A DNA stretch of 64,000 nt, taken from NCBI RefSeq assembly GCF_003428875.1, contig NZ_QQRS01000001.1, positions 186,001-250,000 on the forward strand, in the 5' to 3' direction. Positions 27,188 to 38,526 of the stretch are shown piece after piece. This DNA comes from Planomicrobium okeanokoites (lineage in GTDB: Bacteria > Bacillota > Bacilli > Bacillales_A > Planococcaceae). How positions within the stretch are numbered: the stretch's first letter is position 1; each line of letters opens with the position of its first letter. Made by a program: the position numbers and the translations under genes. Below the pieces are notes generated by a model. It saw only the letters and a list, made by a program, of their open reading frames with translations. It ran no database searches and was not told the origin of the DNA.

Positions 27188-27250
27188 AGCCTTCGCGGAC
27201 GCGAAGGCTCCCTTTAAGGACTTGGAAGTTTTCGCTATGCGAAAACTTCC
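27188..27250. repeat. pair of perfect hairpins upstream of array B
   Basis: AGCCTTCGC/GCGAAGGCT (27188-27209, 4-base loop) and GGAAGTTTTCGC/GCGAAAACTTCC (27224-27250, 3-base loop). Both loops are closed by TTCGC/GCGAA. They lie between the pheA terminator and array B and are not followed by T-runs, so they are not ordinary terminators. Confidence 0.8.
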
Positions 27251-27282
27251 GCTTGAGGTCTGGGATAAAGGGGGAATCGCTT

Positions 27283-27387
27283 GCCGATCACATTTCTGTC
27301 GTAGCCGATCATAAATTGTCCGTAGCCGATCACAAACCGGTGATAGCCGATCACAAATCATCCGTAGCCGATCATAAAACACAAAAT
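27283..27387 (+). repeat. phased array B: five 21-bp units, core GCCGATCAYAAA
   Basis: Units begin at 27283, 27304, 27325, 27346 and 27367, exactly 21 bp apart. Each starts GCCGATCA(C/T)A and most end with GTA or ATA. The middle five or so bases vary. It lies between the ends of two convergent genes. Confidence 0.92.
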
Positions 27388-27447
27388 CAGCTTAACGGCA
27401 AGCTTTATTCCAGTTTCCGGGCAATAAAATCTGCAGAAAAAAGAAAA

Positions 27448-27476
27448 TCCCGTGAATCTGAAAGCGATTCACGGGA
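27448..27476 (-). terminator. terminator of nadR
   Basis: TCCCGTGAATC pairs with GATTCACGGGA. On the minus strand it follows the nadR stop and is followed by TTTTCTTTTTTC. Confidence 0.85.
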
Positions 27477-27489
27477 AAAACACTCAATT

Positions 27490-28023
27490 TTATTCACTTT
27501 CCTCCAATAAATAACCTGCTGCACGCATATCATTCATTGCCTGTTCCAAAATCGCGACATTCGGAGCGGTAATCGTGTGGAGATGCAATCCGCCGGTCAG
27601 CTCCAGTAAATAGCTGGCGCCGGTTTCCCGCACACGCTGCATGAACATATCGACTTCACGGCGTGACGACACGTGGATGCCGGCTGTCAGTTCGCCGTAG
27701 ACAGGATGTTCAATCGTCACATCTTTGACGGTGACGCCCGCATCGACGAGCACATATAATTCATCCTGCGTATCTTCGGGTTTATGGAAACACGCCAGTA
27801 CGCGGTACAGATCGTCATCTGCAGTTTCGCGCATGTACAGATAGCCCTGGCTGGTGGCGATAATCGGTTCGCCTTTCGCTTTCAACAATGTCATGTCGCC
27901 GACAATGACCTGCCGCGACACGCCCATAAGTGAAGCAAGCTCGCCGCCTTTCAGCGGATCGGCTGTCTCTTTCAATTTGTCCAGCAGCAATTGCCGGCGC
28001 TGTTCTCCCATAATTTTCTTCAT
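27490..28023 (-). CDS. nadR: NAD biosynthesis transcription repressor NadR (YrxA)
   Basis: A 177-residue regulator with an N-terminal winged helix (RRQLLLDKLKETADPLKGGELASLMGVSRQ..) and a C-terminal 3H domain with conserved His residues (DVTIEHPVYGELTAGIHVSSR, LHLHTI). In B. subtilis it represses nadBCA and nifS using nicotinate as co-repressor. ATG 28023 has GAGGGAT upstream; a longer reading from 28065 lacks support. The nad operon that neighbours it in B. subtilis is not seen here, so its targets are elsewhere. Confidence 0.88.
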   Translation of the reverse strand: MKKIMGEQRRQLLLDKLKETADPLKGGELASLMGVSRQVIVGDMTLLKAKGEPIIATSQGYLYMRETADDDLYRVLACFHKPEDTQDELYVLVDAGVTVKDVTIEHPVYGELTAGIHVSSRREVDMFMQRVRETGASYLLELTGGLHLHTITAPNVAILEQAMNDMRAAGYLLEESE

Positions 28024-28109
28024 TGAGATCCCTCGCTTTAATTCGTCATAAACCCATTTTACCACGGGGCGACTTTGGGCGGGTTTATTTCGTCTAAAGG
28101 GCTCAGATA

Positions 28110-28118
28110 TGCTATAAT
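28110..28118 (+). promoter_or_regulatory. extended -10 promoter for ruvA
   Basis: TGCTATAAT, a TGN plus a perfect TATAAT, 30 bases upstream of the ruvA start. Confidence 0.6.
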
Positions 28119-28148
28119 CATAGAGTTGAATTGAAGGGGAGAAATGAT

Positions 28149-28748
28149 ATGTACGATTACATAAAAGGGCGGGTTACGCGAGTGACGCCTGAATATTTAG
28201 TGATAGAACAGGCGGGAATTGGCTGGCAGATTTTTGCGCCGAATCCGTATTCGTTCGGTTCGGATGAGCTGCAGGTATTCCTGCACCACCACGTCCGCGA
28301 AGACGCCCAATTATTATTCGGTTTTCCGACGCTGGAGCAGCGCGAACTTTTCCGCAAGCTGATATCGGTGTCGGGCATCGGACCAAAAGGCGCGTTGGCG
28401 ATTTTGGCTAGCGGTCAGCCGCAGCACGTCATCGAAGCGATCGAGCGGGAAGATGAGTCGTATCTCGTCAAATTCCCGGGCGTTGGCAAGAAGACGGCGC
28501 GCCAGATGATCCTCGATCTGAAAGGCAGGCTGGCGGAATTCTTCGGCGATCCATTTGAGGACAATGAAGAGACGGGTGGTTTGCTGTCGGTTGAAGACAA
28601 TGAACTTGAGGAAGCGATGCTGGCGCTTGGCGCGCTTGGTTATTCTGAACGCGAAATCAATAAAGTCAAACCGAAGCTTAAGGATCTCGACCTGAACACG
28701 GAAGCTTATATGAAGAAGGCTTTGCAGCTTTTGTTGAAGCAGAATTGA
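28149..28748 (+). CDS. ruvA: Holliday junction branch migration protein RuvA
   Basis: A 199-residue protein that binds four-way junctions as a tetramer and recruits RuvB. ATG 28149 is behind AAGGGGAG. Domain I (YDYIKGRVTRVTPEYLVIEQAGIGW), the helix-hairpin-helix domain II (LISVSGIGPKGALAIL and LVKFPGVGKKTARQMILDLKG), an acidic linker, and the mobile domain III (LEEAMLALGALGYSEREI) follow in order. ruvB comes 310 bases later, separated by a composite repeat, instead of being adjacent as in many Bacillales. Confidence 0.96.
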   Translation: MYDYIKGRVTRVTPEYLVIEQAGIGWQIFAPNPYSFGSDELQVFLHHHVREDAQLLFGFPTLEQRELFRKLISVSGIGPKGALAILASGQPQHVIEAIEREDESYLVKFPGVGKKTARQMILDLKGRLAEFFGDPFEDNEETGGLLSVEDNELEEAMLALGALGYSEREINKVKPKLKDLDLNTEAYMKKALQLLLKQN

Positions 28749-28778
28749 GATCTTAATCAATGGTGTAAATTTATATAT

Positions 28779-28868
28779 CGCTTCGGCGCTTAGGACAAAG
28801 CTCCCGCAATAAGCCGAGAAGATCACTCGTCTTATTGCTTCGCTCAGTCCATTGGCGCGCCGGCGCTA
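28779..28868 (+). repeat. E2 repeat element, copy 1
   Basis: About 90 bp, between ruvA and ruvB. A 37-base core (28803-28839) is identical, as reverse complement, to 32857-32893. The core is a hairpin: GCAATAAG...GAG pairs with CTC...CTTATTGC. Flanks match the other copy less perfectly (GGACAA, GGCGCGCC, GCGCTA). Confidence 0.9.
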
Positions 28869-28899
28869 AAACAGTAGCTTAGGATAAAATAGCATAAAA

Positions 28900-29017
28900 G
28901 ATATGAAGCAAAACAGCGAAGAGTTGACCGAAGCCTGCAAGGGCAACTCTTTGCGACGAAGCAGCGCAGCGATGCAGGAGCAGAGGTTTTGGAAAGCAAG
29001 CTGTTTTGCGGAATATC
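28900..29017 (+). repeat. E1 repeat element, copy 2 (variant interior)
   Basis: 118 bp with the family ends: GATATGAAGCAAAACAGC and GCTGTTTTGCGGAATATC. The interior differs from other copies and contains its own inner palindromes (GAGTTG/CAACTC, GCCTGC/GCAGG). It stands 31 bases after E2 copy 1, forming a composite. Confidence 0.88.
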
Positions 29018-29058
29018 GGTTATAAAGGATTAATATAAATAATAAGGAGGTGCAGACC

Positions 29059-30053
29059 ATGGAAGAACGGGTGATAGGAAGCGAGATTTCCGAATTTGAT
29101 GAGCGTTTTGAGCAGTCGTTGCGTCCGCAGTATCTGTCCCAGTATATCGGGCAGCAGAAAGTGAAGCATAATCTTGAAATTTTCATCGAAGCGGCGAAAA
29201 TGCGTGAGGAGAGCCTGGACCATGTGCTGCTCTATGGGCCTCCGGGTCTTGGTAAGACGACGCTCGCAGCGGTCATCGCCAACGAGATGCAGGTCGGCGT
29301 CAAGATGACGAGCGGCCCGGCGATCGAACGTCCAGGTGATTTGGCAGCGATCGTTTCTTCGCTGGAGCCGGGAGATGTCCTGTTCATAGATGAGATTCAT
29401 CGCCTGAACCGCTCGATCGAAGAAGTGCTGTATCCGGCGATGGAAGATTTCTGCCTCGATATTGTCGTGGGCAAAGGCCCGACGGCGCGTTCTGTGCGCT
29501 TAGATCTACCACCTTTCACATTAATCGGTGCCACAACGCGCGCGGGTGCTTTATCCGCGCCGCTTCGTGACCGGTTCGGTGTGCTGGCTCGACTTGATTA
29601 TTACGACACGGAAGCATTGACTGAAATCGTTGTCCGCAGTTCTAAATTGTTTGAAGCGGATATCGACCCGAACGCGGCTGTTGAAATCGCGCGGCGTTCA
29701 CGCGGAACCCCGCGGATTGCGAACCGTCTATTGAAGCGGGTCCGTGACTATGCGATGGTACGCGGCACCGGTTCGATCACAATGGACATGGCGGATCAAG
29801 CTTTAGAGATGCTGCAGGTCGATCCGCTTGGTCTGGATCACATTGACCACAAACTGATCACCGGAATGATTTCCCGTTTCCGCGGCGGACCGGTCGGGCT
29901 GGATACGATTGCGGCAAGCATCGGGGAAGAGTCGACGACGATCGAAGATGTCTATGAACCGTATTTATTGCAGATCGGCTTTATCCAGCGGACACCGAGA
30001 GGCCGGACTGTCACAGCTGCAGCCTACGAACACTTTAAATTGGAGATGCCTGA

Positions 30054-30057
<4 letters not shown>
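29059..30057 (+). CDS. ruvB: Holliday junction helicase RuvB
   Basis: A 332-residue AAA+ motor that drives branch migration with RuvA. ATG 29059 has AAGGAGGTG upstream. It has the typical start [16 protein letters not shown], Walker [12 protein letters not shown] near residue 59, Walker [10 protein letters not shown], sensor 1 GATTRAG, and the C-terminal winged helix ending with [22 protein letters not shown]. It is followed by queA in a four-base overlap. Because the composite E2-E1 repeat lies before it, ruvB may have separate start signals; none is evident. Confidence 0.97.
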
Positions 30058-32274
<2,217 letters not shown>

Positions 32275-32309
32275 GACACAGATAGAGAGTGAAAGGGGGA
32301 ATATGAATA

Positions 32310-32585
32310 ATGGAAACTTTAGTTGCTTTATCACCTTTACTTCTAATGTTCGTTTTGATGTGGTTCTTTATTATCCGCCCAGCGCAGAAGCGCCAGAAGG
32401 CTACGGCCAACATGCAGTCTGAATTGAGACGTGGCGATCGTATCGTTACGATCGGGGGACTTCACGGCACGATCGATGCTGTGGATGATGCGACGATCTA
32501 CATCACAGTTGCAGACGGTACTCGTATGCAATTCGAACGCCAGGCAATTGCCCGCGTTGTGGATCAGGCAAAAACGACAGTCTAA
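32310..32585 (+). CDS. yajC: preprotein translocase accessory protein YajC
   Basis: A 91-residue membrane protein that associates with SecDF. It has one N-terminal membrane helix (LVALSPLLLMFVLMWFFIIRPAQKR), then a small beta domain (LRRGDRIVTIGGLHGTIDAV). AAAGGGGGA lies nine bases before the ATG. It is last in the ruvB-queA-tgt-yajC run and is followed by a terminator and an inverted E1-E2 composite. secDF lies further on, as in Bacillus. Confidence 0.95.
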   Translation: METLVALSPLLLMFVLMWFFIIRPAQKRQKATANMQSELRRGDRIVTIGGLHGTIDAVDDATIYITVADGTRMQFERQAIARVVDQAKTTV

Positions 32586-32587
32586 GA

Positions 32588-32621
32588 AATCTTCGCCTTC
32601 GAACTGAAGGCGATTTTTTTT
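32588..32621 (+). terminator. intrinsic terminator after yajC
   Basis: AATCTTCGCCTTC pairs with GAAGGCGATT and is followed by a T-run. Confidence 0.82.
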
Positions 32622-32683
32622 AGAGATAATTCACGGATTGTTCAAATAAATTAAATATAATTAAATTGAAAACTTTAATAAAC

Positions 32684-32813
32684 GATATTACGTAAAACAG
32701 CTCGCTTTCCTGGCTGCTTGCGCCGAGCTAACTCGGACTCGTTTCACTTCGCCCGGGTGGATCTCGTCACTTCGCTTGGTCGCCTGGGAGTCTTCGCTGT
32801 TTTGCTCCATATC
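32684..32813 (-). repeat. E1 repeat element, copy 3 (inverted)
   Basis: 130 bp. Read on the minus strand: GATATGGAGCAAAACAGC ... GCTGTTTTACGTAATATC with the central GAGATCCACCCGGGCGAAGTG and CGAGTTAGCTC region shared with copies 1, 4 and 5. It is adjacent to E2 copy 2 in the same relative order as the first composite but reversed. Confidence 0.88.
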
Positions 32814-32827
32814 TTTAGAAATTTCTC

Positions 32828-32916
32828 TAGCGCAGGCGCGCCGCAGGACTGGCCGGAGCAATAAGACGAGTGATCTTCTCGGCTTATTGCGGGAGGCTTG
32901 TCCAAAGCGACAAGCG
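32828..32916 (-). repeat. E2 repeat element, copy 2 (inverted)
   Basis: 89 bp, reverse complement of 28779-28868, with the 37-base core identical at 32857-32893. It lies 14 bases from E1 copy 3 and just before comN. Confidence 0.9.
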
Positions 32917-32965
32917 GTGTGTAAATTTTATTTCTTTATTCAACTGATAAATGAGGGAAAAAACC

Positions 32966-33280
32966 ATGCCGAAATATACCGAGCAATATGATGTCGTATT
33001 GCCATTCTTAGAAAGTAAATGTGAGGAATTCCAGTTTTCCGATTACGATACATTTACACCGGAAGATATTTGGCAATACCTGATTAAGAAGAAATGGCGC
33101 AAGAAAGATATCGGCGATATGCCGCTGCATGAAATGGTCAATGAAATCATGGAAATGCGGGCTTCGGAATTTGTGGCGTATCATCAGATCGAAGGCTTCA
33201 AGGGAGACAACTGGTTTTCAGGAGAAAATTCCGATGATCTGGAACAGCTGCTTCGGCCCACCCAGAAAAAACCAAAATGA
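32966..33280 (+). CDS. comN: post-transcriptional regulator ComN (YrzD family)
   Basis: A 104-residue cytoplasmic protein of the ComN family, PF13797-like by resemblance: YDVVLPFLESKCEEFQF, TPEDIWQYLIKKKWRK, MPLHEMVNEIMEM. In B. subtilis ComN (yrzD), also placed just before secDF, controls comE mRNA localisation and use. ATG 32966 follows GAGGG; the ATG at 32951 lies upstream of that site. With a pilus locus in the same window, a competence link is possible but untested. Confidence 0.78.
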   Translation: MPKYTEQYDVVLPFLESKCEEFQFSDYDTFTPEDIWQYLIKKKWRKKDIGDMPLHEMVNEIMEMRASEFVAYHQIEGFKGDNWFSGENSDDLEQLLRPTQKKPK

Positions 33281-33282
33281 AT

Positions 33283-33311
33283 TTGACACGCTTTGATGCG
33301 TGTTTCATAAT
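33283..33311 (+). promoter_or_regulatory. secDF promoter
   Basis: TTGACA at 33283-33288 and CATAAT at 33306-33311 with a 17-base spacer, starting two bases after the comN stop and 40 bases before the secDF start. Confidence 0.8.
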
Positions 33312-33351
33312 GAAGTTGCTGCGTTTTAGATAATGAGGAGGAACTATACAT

Positions 33352-35628
33352 ATGAAAGCAAGAGGTCGTATAATAGCCTTTTTCTTACTGGTCATTGTAC
33401 TGATAGGAATGATTGGCACCACCAGCTTACCGATAGCTAAAGACATTAAATTGGGATTGGATCTGCAAGGCGGTTTTGAAGTTCTCTACGAAGTCCAGCC
33501 TTTGGAGGGCGGCCCTGAAATCACCAATGAAATCCTGTCTGACACAACTGACGCTCTGATGAACCGGATCAACGTTCTCGGTGTCAGCGAACCGGTCATC
33601 CAGATTGAAGGCGAAGACCGGATCCGAGTCCAACTGGCTGGCATTGAAGACCAGTCCCAGGCACGTGAATTATTATCCACGGAAGCGAACCTGACTTTCC
33701 GTGATGCGGATGATAATGTCGTGCTGGACGGATCGGATTTAAAAGAAGGCGGAGCTACTGGAACGTTCGGTGAAAACGGCCAGCCGATCGTATCGCTTGA
33801 ATTGAAAGATCCAGGCCAATTCGCAGAAATTACGGGCGAAATTTCACAGCGTCCGCCAGGTGAAAACGTTCTGGTCATTTGGCTGGACTTTGAAGAAGGC
33901 GTCGATTCCTATGAGGAAGAACGCATGAAAGCAGATCCGAAGTTTGTTTCTGCTCCAAGCGTGCGCCAGCGCATTAACTCACCCAGTGTTCAAATCGAAG
34001 GTTCATTCACTGTAGAAGAAACACAAAATCTTGCAGGCATCCTGAATGCTGGCGCACTGCCAGTCAAGTTAACGGAGATCTACTCGACTTCAGTTGGCGC
34101 ACAATTCGGGGAAGAAGCTCTGGATAAAACGACATTTGCCGCTGCAATCGGTATCGGCCTTGTCCTGTTGTTCATGCTTGTGTTCTATCGTTTCCCAGGA
34201 GTGATCGCTTTCATCACCTTATCGGTATATGTCTACTTAATCCTGTTGATCTTTGTATGGATCGGCGGAGTGCTGACACTGCCGGGTATCGCAGCAATCA
34301 TGCTCGGTGTCGGTATGGCGGTTGATGCCAACATCATCACTTACGAACGGATCCGTGAAGAGATGCGGACTGGTAAGTCTGTCAGGGATTCATTTCGCAT
34401 CGGCGCACGTTCATCGTTCTCGGCTATCATTGATGCCAACGTAACGACGCTGCTTGCTGCAGGTGTCCTGTTCTATTTCGGTACCAGTTCCGTAAAAGGA
34501 TTTGCGACCTTATTGATCATTTCAATCCTTGCCAGCTTTATCACAGCGGTTTGGGGATCACGTCTATTGCTTGGCCTTTGGGTCCACAGCGGATTCCTCG
34601 ACAGAAAATTCGGCTGGTTCGGTTTGAAAGCTGATAAGATCCACAATCTTTCCGAAGAAAAAGAAATCACTGATCTATCAACACCTTTCGACCGTATCGA
34701 CTTTGCCGGCAACCGCAATAAATTCTTTGCCGCTTCACTGGCATTGATTGCAGCTGGAGCCATCGTGCTCGGCATCTTCCAGTTGAATCTCGGGATTGAT
34801 TTTTCTGGAGGCACACGAGTTGAAGTAACTGCTGATTCAGCACTCAGCCAACAGGAAGTTGAAGAGTTCCTTGAAGAGACGGGTTATCCATCAGATGATG
34901 TGGTCATTTCGGGAGACGAATCCAATATCGGCGTTGCCCGTTATCAGGATGATTTCACCCAGGATCAGATCGATGAATTAACACAGGCGGCCAATGAAGA
35001 ATATGGCCAGGATCCAAACGTTTCCACAGTTTCGAACCAGGTGTCCATCGAGCTTGCACAAAATGCTTTGTATGCCTTGGCGATTGCCGCGCTCGGCATC
35101 ATCATCTATGTCGCATTCCGCTTCGAGTGGCGCATGGGTGTTGCGTCCATCGTTGCATTGATTCATGATACATTCTTCATCGTGGCGGTATTCAGCCTGC
35201 TTCGCCTTGAAGTGGATATCACTTTCATCGCGGCAGTACTGACGATAGTCGGTTACTCGATCAACGATACCATCGTTACGTTTGACCGGATCCGTGAAAA
35301 CTTGAAACGCATGAAGAAAATCGAGACCGTCGAGCAATTGGAGAACGTCGTCAACGTTTCCTTGCGCCAGACACTCGTCCGTTCAGTCAATACTGTCATG
35401 ACCGTCGTGCTGGTGGTTATAGCGCTTCTGATTTTCGGCGCACCTTCCATCACGAACTTCTCGATCGCTCTGTTGATCGGTCTGATTGCGGGTACTTATT
35501 CATCCATCTTCATCGCAGCCCAGTTGTGGCTTGTGCTTAAGAAGAAGGAACTGAACAAGAAAGGCCCGATCGATGTAGAGAAGAAAGAGCAGGAAAACAA
35601 ATGGGGTTCTGATGAGCCTGTCGTCTGA
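33352..35628 (+). CDS. secDF: protein translocase subunit SecDF (fused)
   Basis: A 758-residue fusion of SecD and SecF, as in Bacillus, that uses the proton gradient to pull proteins out of the Sec channel. SecD half: helix at 8-28, LGLDLQGGFEVLYEV, the periplasmic P1 domain, then five helices including GIAAIMLGVGMAVDANIITYERIREE. SecF half from about residue 445: LNLGIDFSGGTRVEV and IVGYSINDTIVTFDRIREN. Twelve membrane segments in all. Own strong promoter and terminator. Confidence 0.97.
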   Translation: MKARGRIIAFFLLVIVLIGMIGTTSLPIAKDIKLGLDLQGGFEVLYEVQPLEGGPEITNEILSDTTDALMNRINVLGVSEPVIQIEGEDRIRVQLAGIEDQSQARELLSTEANLTFRDADDNVVLDGSDLKEGGATGTFGENGQPIVSLELKDPGQFAEITGEISQRPPGENVLVIWLDFEEGVDSYEEERMKADPKFVSAPSVRQRINSPSVQIEGSFTVEETQNLAGILNAGALPVKLTEIYSTSVGAQFGEEALDKTTFAAAIGIGLVLLFMLVFYRFPGVIAFITLSVYVYLILLIFVWIGGVLTLPGIAAIMLGVGMAVDANIITYERIREEMRTGKSVRDSFRIGARSSFSAIIDANVTTLLAAGVLFYFGTSSVKGFATLLIISILASFITAVWGSRLLLGLWVHSGFLDRKFGWFGLKADKIHNLSEEKEITDLSTPFDRIDFAGNRNKFFAASLALIAAGAIVLGIFQLNLGIDFSGGTRVEVTADSALSQQEVEEFLEETGYPSDDVVISGDESNIGVARYQDDFTQDQIDELTQAANEEYGQDPNVSTVSNQVSIELAQNALYALAIAALGIIIYVAFRFEWRMGVASIVALIHDTFFIVAVFSLLRLEVDITFIAAVLTIVGYSINDTIVTFDRIRENLKRMKKIETVEQLENVVNVSLRQTLVRSVNTVMTVVLVVIALLIFGAPSITNFSIALLIGLIAGTYSSIFIAAQLWLVLKKKELNKKGPIDVEKKEQENKWGSDEPVV

Positions 35629-35642
35629 TAAGTTTATAAAGG

Positions 35643-35688
35643 AAATGGAACAGGGTATAGTAAAAATGACCCTGTTCCATTTTTTTAT
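35643..35688 (+). terminator. intrinsic terminator after secDF
   Basis: AAATGGAACAGGGT and its exact complement ACCCTGTTCCATTT are separated by 12 bases and followed by T. Confidence 0.93.
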
Positions 35689-35709
35689 TTCAGAAAGGAG
35701 TTGGACGGT

Positions 35710-36099
35710 TTGAAAATACAATGGCTATTATTGATCGCACTCATTTTCGCAGTTATCATCGCAGCCTTTGCAGTCGTCAATGTCGACGCTGTTCCAGTCA
35801 ATTATATCTTCGGGGAAGCAGAGTTTCCGTTGATCCTTGTCATCCTGGCTTCGGCATTGCTTGGCTTCCTGTTAAGTGGGGTTGTAGCAATTGCACGCAG
35901 CTATTCTCTGCAGCGCAAAGTAAAAGCTCTGCAAAAAGAAATGGCTGTCAAGGAATCCTTGATCGCTACGCAGCAAAATGAAATCGCCGAGTACCAGAAA
36001 GCTGGCGTCAATCCGGAAGCACAGGTTGTCACGAGCGACGAAGTGACGCGTGATGACCGGGTGGATAATTACGAAGAAAAACAACGCGACACATATTAA
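35710..36099 (+). CDS. LapA-domain membrane protein
   Basis: A 129-residue protein. TTG 35710 with GAAAGGAG nine bases upstream is chosen over TTG 35701, which would touch the site. Two membrane helices occupy about residues 4-25 and 40-63, with a short NVDAVPVNYIFGEAEFPL loop typical of the LapA (DUF1049) family. A cytoplasmic coiled-coil (SLQRKVKALQKEMAVKESLI) and polar tail follow. In Gram-negative bacteria LapA/LapB regulate LPS synthesis, which does not apply here. The equivalent B. subtilis gene lies between secDF and recJ and is of unknown function. Confidence 0.8.
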   Translation: MKIQWLLLIALIFAVIIAAFAVVNVDAVPVNYIFGEAEFPLILVILASALLGFLLSGVVAIARSYSLQRKVKALQKEMAVKESLIATQQNEIAEYQKAGVNPEAQVVTSDEVTRDDRVDNYEEKQRDTY

Positions 36100-36104
36100 A
36101 CAAG

Positions 36105-36136
36105 AAACCTTTCGGCAATTGCGCCGAAAGGTTTTT
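36105..36136 (+). terminator. intrinsic terminator after the LapA-like gene
   Basis: AAACCTTTCGGC pairs perfectly with GCCGAAAGGTTT, loop of six, followed by TTTG. A TATAAT at 36155-36160 just beyond it probably serves recJ. Confidence 0.9.
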
Positions 36137-36183
36137 GTCTGCAGTTTTTTCTTGTATAATGAATCAGTGAGGAAGTGACTGAT

Positions 36184-38526
36184 ATGATAGAATCCAAAAA
36201 AAGATGGCGTTTGACGGAGCCCGATGCTCATGCAGTACGGGACATCCAACAGGAATTATCCCTTTCTTCTGTGCTGTCGAAAATCCTCGTGACCCGTGGA
36301 ATTCGTACGGCGGAAGAAGCGCGAGCGTTTATGGCGACGGACGTTTCGGCCATACATAATCCTTATTTGATGAAAGACATGGACATCGCAGTGGAGCGGA
36401 TCCGCCGAGCTGTCGATAATCAGGAAAAAATAATCGTCTACGGAGATTATGACGCGGATGGTGTAACGAGCACCGCTGTCATGATGACCGTTTTGCAGGA
36501 TTTGGGAGCGGATGTTTCATTCATGATCCCAAACCGTTTTAAACATGGCTACGGCCCCAATAAAGAATTGTTCCAGCAGGCATATGACAAAGGCGCGAAA
36601 TTGATCGTCACGGTCGATAACGGAATTTCCGGCATCGAACAAGTGGATTTTGCGGTCGGACTCGGGATGGATGTTATCATCAGCGACCACCACGATATCG
36701 GAGAGGCGATGCCGAATGCGCTGGCGATCGTCCACCCCCGTCATCCGGAAGGCAGCTACCCGTTCGGTGAATTGGCGGGAGTGGGTGTGGCATTTAAAAT
36801 GGCGCACGCCTTATACGAAGAAATGCCGGATCACCTGCTTGAGCTCGTAGCGATCGGCACCATCGCCGACCTTGTGCCGATGCACGGTGAGAACCGGATT
36901 TTCGTTAAAGAAGGTTTGCAGGCATTGCGCGACACGCCGCGGCCGGCGATTGAAGCGTTGGCGGAAGTTGCCGGCGTGAAGCAGGAAGAAATCAATGAAG
37001 AAACGATCGGCTTCATGTTCGGTCCGCGCATCAATGCAATCGGCCGTCTGCAGGACGCCGACCCGGCAGTGGATATGCTGCTGACGGAAGACGCTGCTCA
37101 GGCACGTTCTTTGGCGGACGGACTGGATGTCTTGAATAAAGAACGGCAGGCGATCGTCAAGCAAATTGCGGATGAAGCGACAGCCCAGGTGGAGTCGCAA
37201 TATCCGGACGGGCCACCGCATGTCATCATCGTTGAACAGGAAGGCTGGAATCCGGGAGTCGTCGGTATTGTAGCGTCCAAATTGGTTGAGAAATATTACC
37301 GTCCGACCATCGTTCTTTCATTGGATCCGGAGACGGGCAAAGCGAAAGGTTCGGCGCGCAGCATCGAAGGTTTCCACCTTTATAATGAATTGGCTGAGAA
37401 CCGCGATATCCTGCCGGCATTTGGGGGACACCCGATGGCAGCGGGCATGACGCTCGAAGCCACTAATGTGGCAGATCTCCGCAAGCGCTTGAACAAACAG
37501 GCGGAAGCTTGTCTGACAAGTGAAGATCTTGTGCCGGTGGTCGATATCGATATTCCGGTTCAGCTGGAGGAAATCGACACGGATACAATTGAATCCATGC
37601 GCTATCTCGCGCCGTTCGGCATGGGCTTTGCCAAACCGAAGTTTTACATCCAAGGAGTCAAAGTGGCATCCATCCGCAAAATCGGAGCAGCGCAGAACCA
37701 TTTGAAAGTGGAGCTTGCTTCAGGCGGTTCCACACTTGACGCTGTTGGTTTCGGGATTGGTGAAATCGGCGATCAACTGACGCCGGATGTGCTGATCGAT
37801 GTGATCGGTGATCTGCAGATCAATGAGTGGAACGGCCGTAAAAAAGCACAGATGCTGATCGAAGATATCCGGACCGACCAGTGGCAGCTGTTTGATATCC
37901 GCGGCATCCGTCAGGTGTCGCGCTGGTCGAAGCTGATTCCTGAAAGAGATCAGGTTTATCTGGCATTCAATACGGAAACTGTGGCGGTTTTCAAAACTTT
38001 GATACCGCATCCGATCCACTCGGTCGATTCGATAGGACAGCTGGCAGGTGAGAAGCATCATCTCGTGCTGCTGGACCTGCCCGAGTCGGAAGAGCAATTG
38101 GAAGAAGTCTTGAAGAGGCTTACTCCGAAGCGGATCTACGCGCATTTCTATGCGAAGGAATCACAGTATTTCGAACAGATTCCAACGCGTGAGCAGTTTA
38201 AATGGCTGTTTGCTTTTATTAAAAAAAGGGGCACTTTTGACTTCAAAAAGCATTGTGATGAGCTTGCGAAACATAAAGGATGGACACGTGATTCGTTATT
38301 TTTCATGTTGCAGGTGTTTTTTGAACTCGGTTTTGTTACACTTAACAATGGACTTACTGAGATCGCAGAATCTCCAGGCAAACGCGACTTGGCCGAAGCG
38401 CCGAGCTATAAGAAGCGTGAACAGCAGATCGCCCTGGAACAAAAGCTTCTGTATGCATCTTATCGAGACTTAAAAGAGTGGTTCGACGCGAAAGTGTCTG
38501 CCAAGGAGGAACAGGTATGGATTTAA
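36184..38526 (+). CDS. recJ: single-strand DNA exonuclease RecJ
   Basis: A 780-residue 5'-3' exonuclease of the DHH family. ATG 36184 is well placed after GAGGAAG; the GTG at 36175 lies in the site. The catalytic metal motifs are [14 protein letters not shown] near residue 85, VTVDNGISG, and SDHHDIG near 167. The DHHA1 region includes [11 protein letters not shown] and [12 protein letters not shown]. An OB fold ([13 protein letters not shown]) and a C-terminal Bacillales extension of about 200 residues follow. It overlaps the start of apt. Confidence 0.96.
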   Translation: MIESKKRWRLTEPDAHAVRDIQQELSLSSVLSKILVTRGIRTAEEARAFMATDVSAIHNPYLMKDMDIAVERIRRAVDNQEKIIVYGDYDADGVTSTAVMMTVLQDLGADVSFMIPNRFKHGYGPNKELFQQAYDKGAKLIVTVDNGISGIEQVDFAVGLGMDVIISDHHDIGEAMPNALAIVHPRHPEGSYPFGELAGVGVAFKMAHALYEEMPDHLLELVAIGTIADLVPMHGENRIFVKEGLQALRDTPRPAIEALAEVAGVKQEEINEETIGFMFGPRINAIGRLQDADPAVDMLLTEDAAQARSLADGLDVLNKERQAIVKQIADEATAQVESQYPDGPPHVIIVEQEGWNPGVVGIVASKLVEKYYRPTIVLSLDPETGKAKGSARSIEGFHLYNELAENRDILPAFGGHPMAAGMTLEATNVADLRKRLNKQAEACLTSEDLVPVVDIDIPVQLEEIDTDTIESMRYLAPFGMGFAKPKFYIQGVKVASIRKIGAAQNHLKVELASGGSTLDAVGFGIGEIGDQLTPDVLIDVIGDLQINEWNGRKKAQMLIEDIRTDQWQLFDIRGIRQVSRWSKLIPERDQVYLAFNTETVAVFKTLIPHPIHSVDSIGQLAGEKHHLVLLDLPESEEQLEEVLKRLTPKRIYAHFYAKESQYFEQIPTREQFKWLFAFIKKRGTFDFKKHCDELAKHKGWTRDSLFFMLQVFFELGFVTLNNGLTEIAESPGKRDLAEAPSYKKREQQIALEQKLLYASYRDLKEWFDAKVSAKEEQVWI

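Noticed and set aside
27188-27250. Paired hairpins as terminators
   Set aside because: No T-run follows either one on plus or minus strand, and pheA and nadR already have good terminators.
27161-27510. Open frames on both strands with ADHK or CDRL heptads across array B
   Set aside because: Same cause as above. Both strands are open, there is no start signal, and the frames run into terminators.
32776-32991. Open frame crossing the E1-E2 composite
   Set aside because: It lies inside the inverted repeat, lacks a ribosome site and has no likeness to a protein.
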